A stretch of 14,972 nucleotides of DNA, taken from Spirochaetaceae bacterium. GTDB taxonomy: Bacteria; Spirochaetota; Spirochaetia; Treponematales; Breznakiellaceae. Each line of letters begins with the position of its first letter. The first letter of the stretch is position 1. The notes below the pieces were generated by a model. The model was not told where the DNA came from, did not search any database, and saw only the letters and a list, made by a program, of their open reading frames with translations. Shown here one piece after another: positions 14,119-14,972 of the stretch. The position numbers and the translations under genes are program-made. The DNA lies in NCBI GenBank assembly GCA_031279965.1, contig JAITHM010000146.1, positions 1 to 14,972 on the forward strand. The letters are read 5' to 3'.

Positions 14119-14299
14119 AGTGAACAGTGGGCAGTGGGCAGTGAACAGCGGCTTCTGGCCGGAATACGTTACCTAACGCTGAAATCGCCGTTAGTTAACA
14201 TATACCGGCCAAAGTCTACCAACTACCAACTACTAACTACTAACTGTCCACTACCAACTGCCCACTGTCCACTACCCACTGTCCACTGCCAACTACTTG
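14119..14299. repeat. Composite element: inverted heptad arrays around a long hairpin
   Basis: Three parts are seen. At 14119-14146 four heptads follow AGTGRRC. At 14156-14211 a hairpin has 23-base arms (14156-14178 and 14189-14211, beginning TGGCCGG and ending CCGGCCA) pairing at 20 of 23 positions without gaps, with a 10-base loop. At 14216-14292 eleven consecutive heptads follow CTRYYMA, with a degraded twelfth at 14293-14299. The left array is the same heptad family in inverted orientation, so the whole can fold as nested arms. It fills the gap between two convergent genes, and the last heptad contains the stop codon of the minus-strand gene. It could terminate transcription both ways or be a small dispersed repeat. 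Confidence 0.8.
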
Positions 14300-14972
14300 A
14301 TGCAGAACGCGGGGGCGAGGCCGCCCTCCGAATTCGCATTGAAGTAGCGGGCATAACCGCTGATGTCGACACTGCAAAAGCCAGACGAGGAGCCGGAATA
14401 GGGCGAAGCGAGCCACCACCAGTCAATCCCCCCCGCGCCGCTCTTTATCCGGCTGTTTTCATCATGATACGCGCTCAGCCTCCCCTGGTTCCCGCTTGTT
14501 TCCCCGCCGAACTCGGTTCCATCTACTTCGTAGAACGTTGGCAGGAAGACCTTGTCCTGCAACGACTCGATGGCGCCGCCGTATTTCGCGCCAATCACAC
14601 GCATCGGAGCCCAGAACACATCGGCGGGCACACCGGCGTTCACAAGCCCCGTGTAAAAGTTCCCGCTTCCCGTATCGCCGGTAGGCGTTAGGTACCTCCG
14701 CAGCTCGGTTTCGCCATAGCTGACGTTGGCGTCTGAGTGCATCCTGCGCGTCGTCACGATGTTTTCAAACTGAAACACCAGATGCGCCCCAGGCGTGTTG
14801 AGATTCTTATCCGTATACGGATTTATCCCCACAACCTTCACTTTTTGACTGGCAAGGCCCGAAATAGCGGTTCCCTGGCCGCCGTATACAGCCACCGAAA
14901 GACTCGGCAGCGTCACATAGTCGCCTATCTTAATCGCCCCAACCGACATCGTGGCTCCGGAGCCGGCCTGTT
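14293..14972 (-). CDS. C-terminal part of a DUF6273-like protein (5' end outside window)
   Basis: The frame is open to the window edge (Q-A-G-S-G-A-T precedes the Met at 14949), so this is probably the C-terminal region of a longer protein; at least 225 residues are visible. It starts with a beta-rich entry segment (VGAIKIGDYVTLPSL). The rest has the hallmarks of DUF6273 and related C-type-lectin-like/FGE-like folds: SYGETELRRYL, VFLPTFYEVDGTEFGG, IDWWWLASPYSGSSSGFC and the end GGLAPAFCIK. In related bacteria such domains terminate large secreted or surface proteins with repeat regions; that location is inference here. GC is higher than in its neighbours. A 7-base G run in the coding strand lies at 14428-14434. 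The stop codon merges into the heptad repeat. Confidence 0.75.
   Translation of the reverse strand, partial: QAGSGATMSVGAIKIGDYVTLPSLSVAVYGGQGTAISGLASQKVKVVGINPYTDKNLNTPGAHLVFQFENIVTTRRMHSDANVSYGETELRRYLTPTGDTGSGNFYTGLVNAGVPADVFWAPMRVIGAKYGGAIESLQDKVFLPTFYEVDGTEFGGETSGNQGRLSAYHDENSRIKSGAGGIDWWWLASPYSGSSSGFCSVDISGYARYFNANSEGGLAPAFCIK

Noticed and set aside
14216..14299. Heptad array as a possible CRISPR
   Set aside because: The units are seven bases and directly abutting, with no spacers, so it is a simple tandem repeat.
14134..14691. Plus-strand frame of 185 residues
   Set aside because: Its N-terminal part is a translation of the heptad repeats (low-complexity Leu/Pro/Thr/His) and the rest is antisense to the DUF6273-like gene.

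Overview
The window looks like a chromosomal segment of a spirochaete, most likely a free-living or gut Treponema relative with moderate GC. The pointers are a FapA (DUF342) protein, loose lipoboxes, an archaeal/eukaryote-like HisRS, a short mraZ-rsmH-ftsL cluster and a DUF6273-type surface protein. This assignment is inference from gene content, not from a marker alignment.

Layout. Positions 1-43 hold the first codons of a minus-strand gene, with a near-consensus sigma-70 promoter at 79-107. A GC-rich palindrome separates it from a tightly packed minus-strand operon (3190 down to 186): dapB, dapA, a small lipoprotein gene and trmB. Each start overlaps the preceding stop. Divergent from dapB is a plus-strand TPR protein (3317-4315), which converges on a second minus-strand block (10627 down to 4355). 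That block holds hisS, a TerB_N/TerB_C-type protein, a multidomain lipoprotein and fapA. A tRNA-Cys(GCA) gene on the plus strand (10783-10854) lies between hisS and the third minus-strand block, mraZ-rsmH-ftsL (12612 down to 10945). Past a 310-base AT-rich divergent intergenic region lies a plus-strand iron-sulfur aldo/keto reductase (12923-14110). Next comes an unusual repeat structure (14119-14299): inverted heptad tandem repeats around a 23-bp-arm hairpin. The window ends inside a minus-strand DUF6273-like protein whose N-terminus lies outside.

How the genes work together. DapA and DapB catalyse consecutive steps toward diaminopimelate/lysine. HisS and tRNA-Cys belong to translation; TrmB and RsmH methylate tRNA and 16S rRNA. 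MraZ, RsmH and FtsL are the start of a division/cell-wall cluster that appears to stop after ftsL. The TerB-like/lipoprotein/FapA group has no established joint function.

Most interesting signals: (i) a four-unit, 10-bp-period box array covering the leader, ribosome-binding site and start codon of mraZ, a strong candidate MraZ autoregulatory site; (ii) a perfect 9-bp inverted repeat laid over a promoter placed so close to hisS that the mRNA would be leaderless; (iii) the heptad-plus-hairpin element at 14119-14299, beside a gene whose C-terminal fold type recalls diversity-generating retroelement targets; (iv) the uncharacterised TerB_N/C, SH3-like lipoprotein and FapA gene group.
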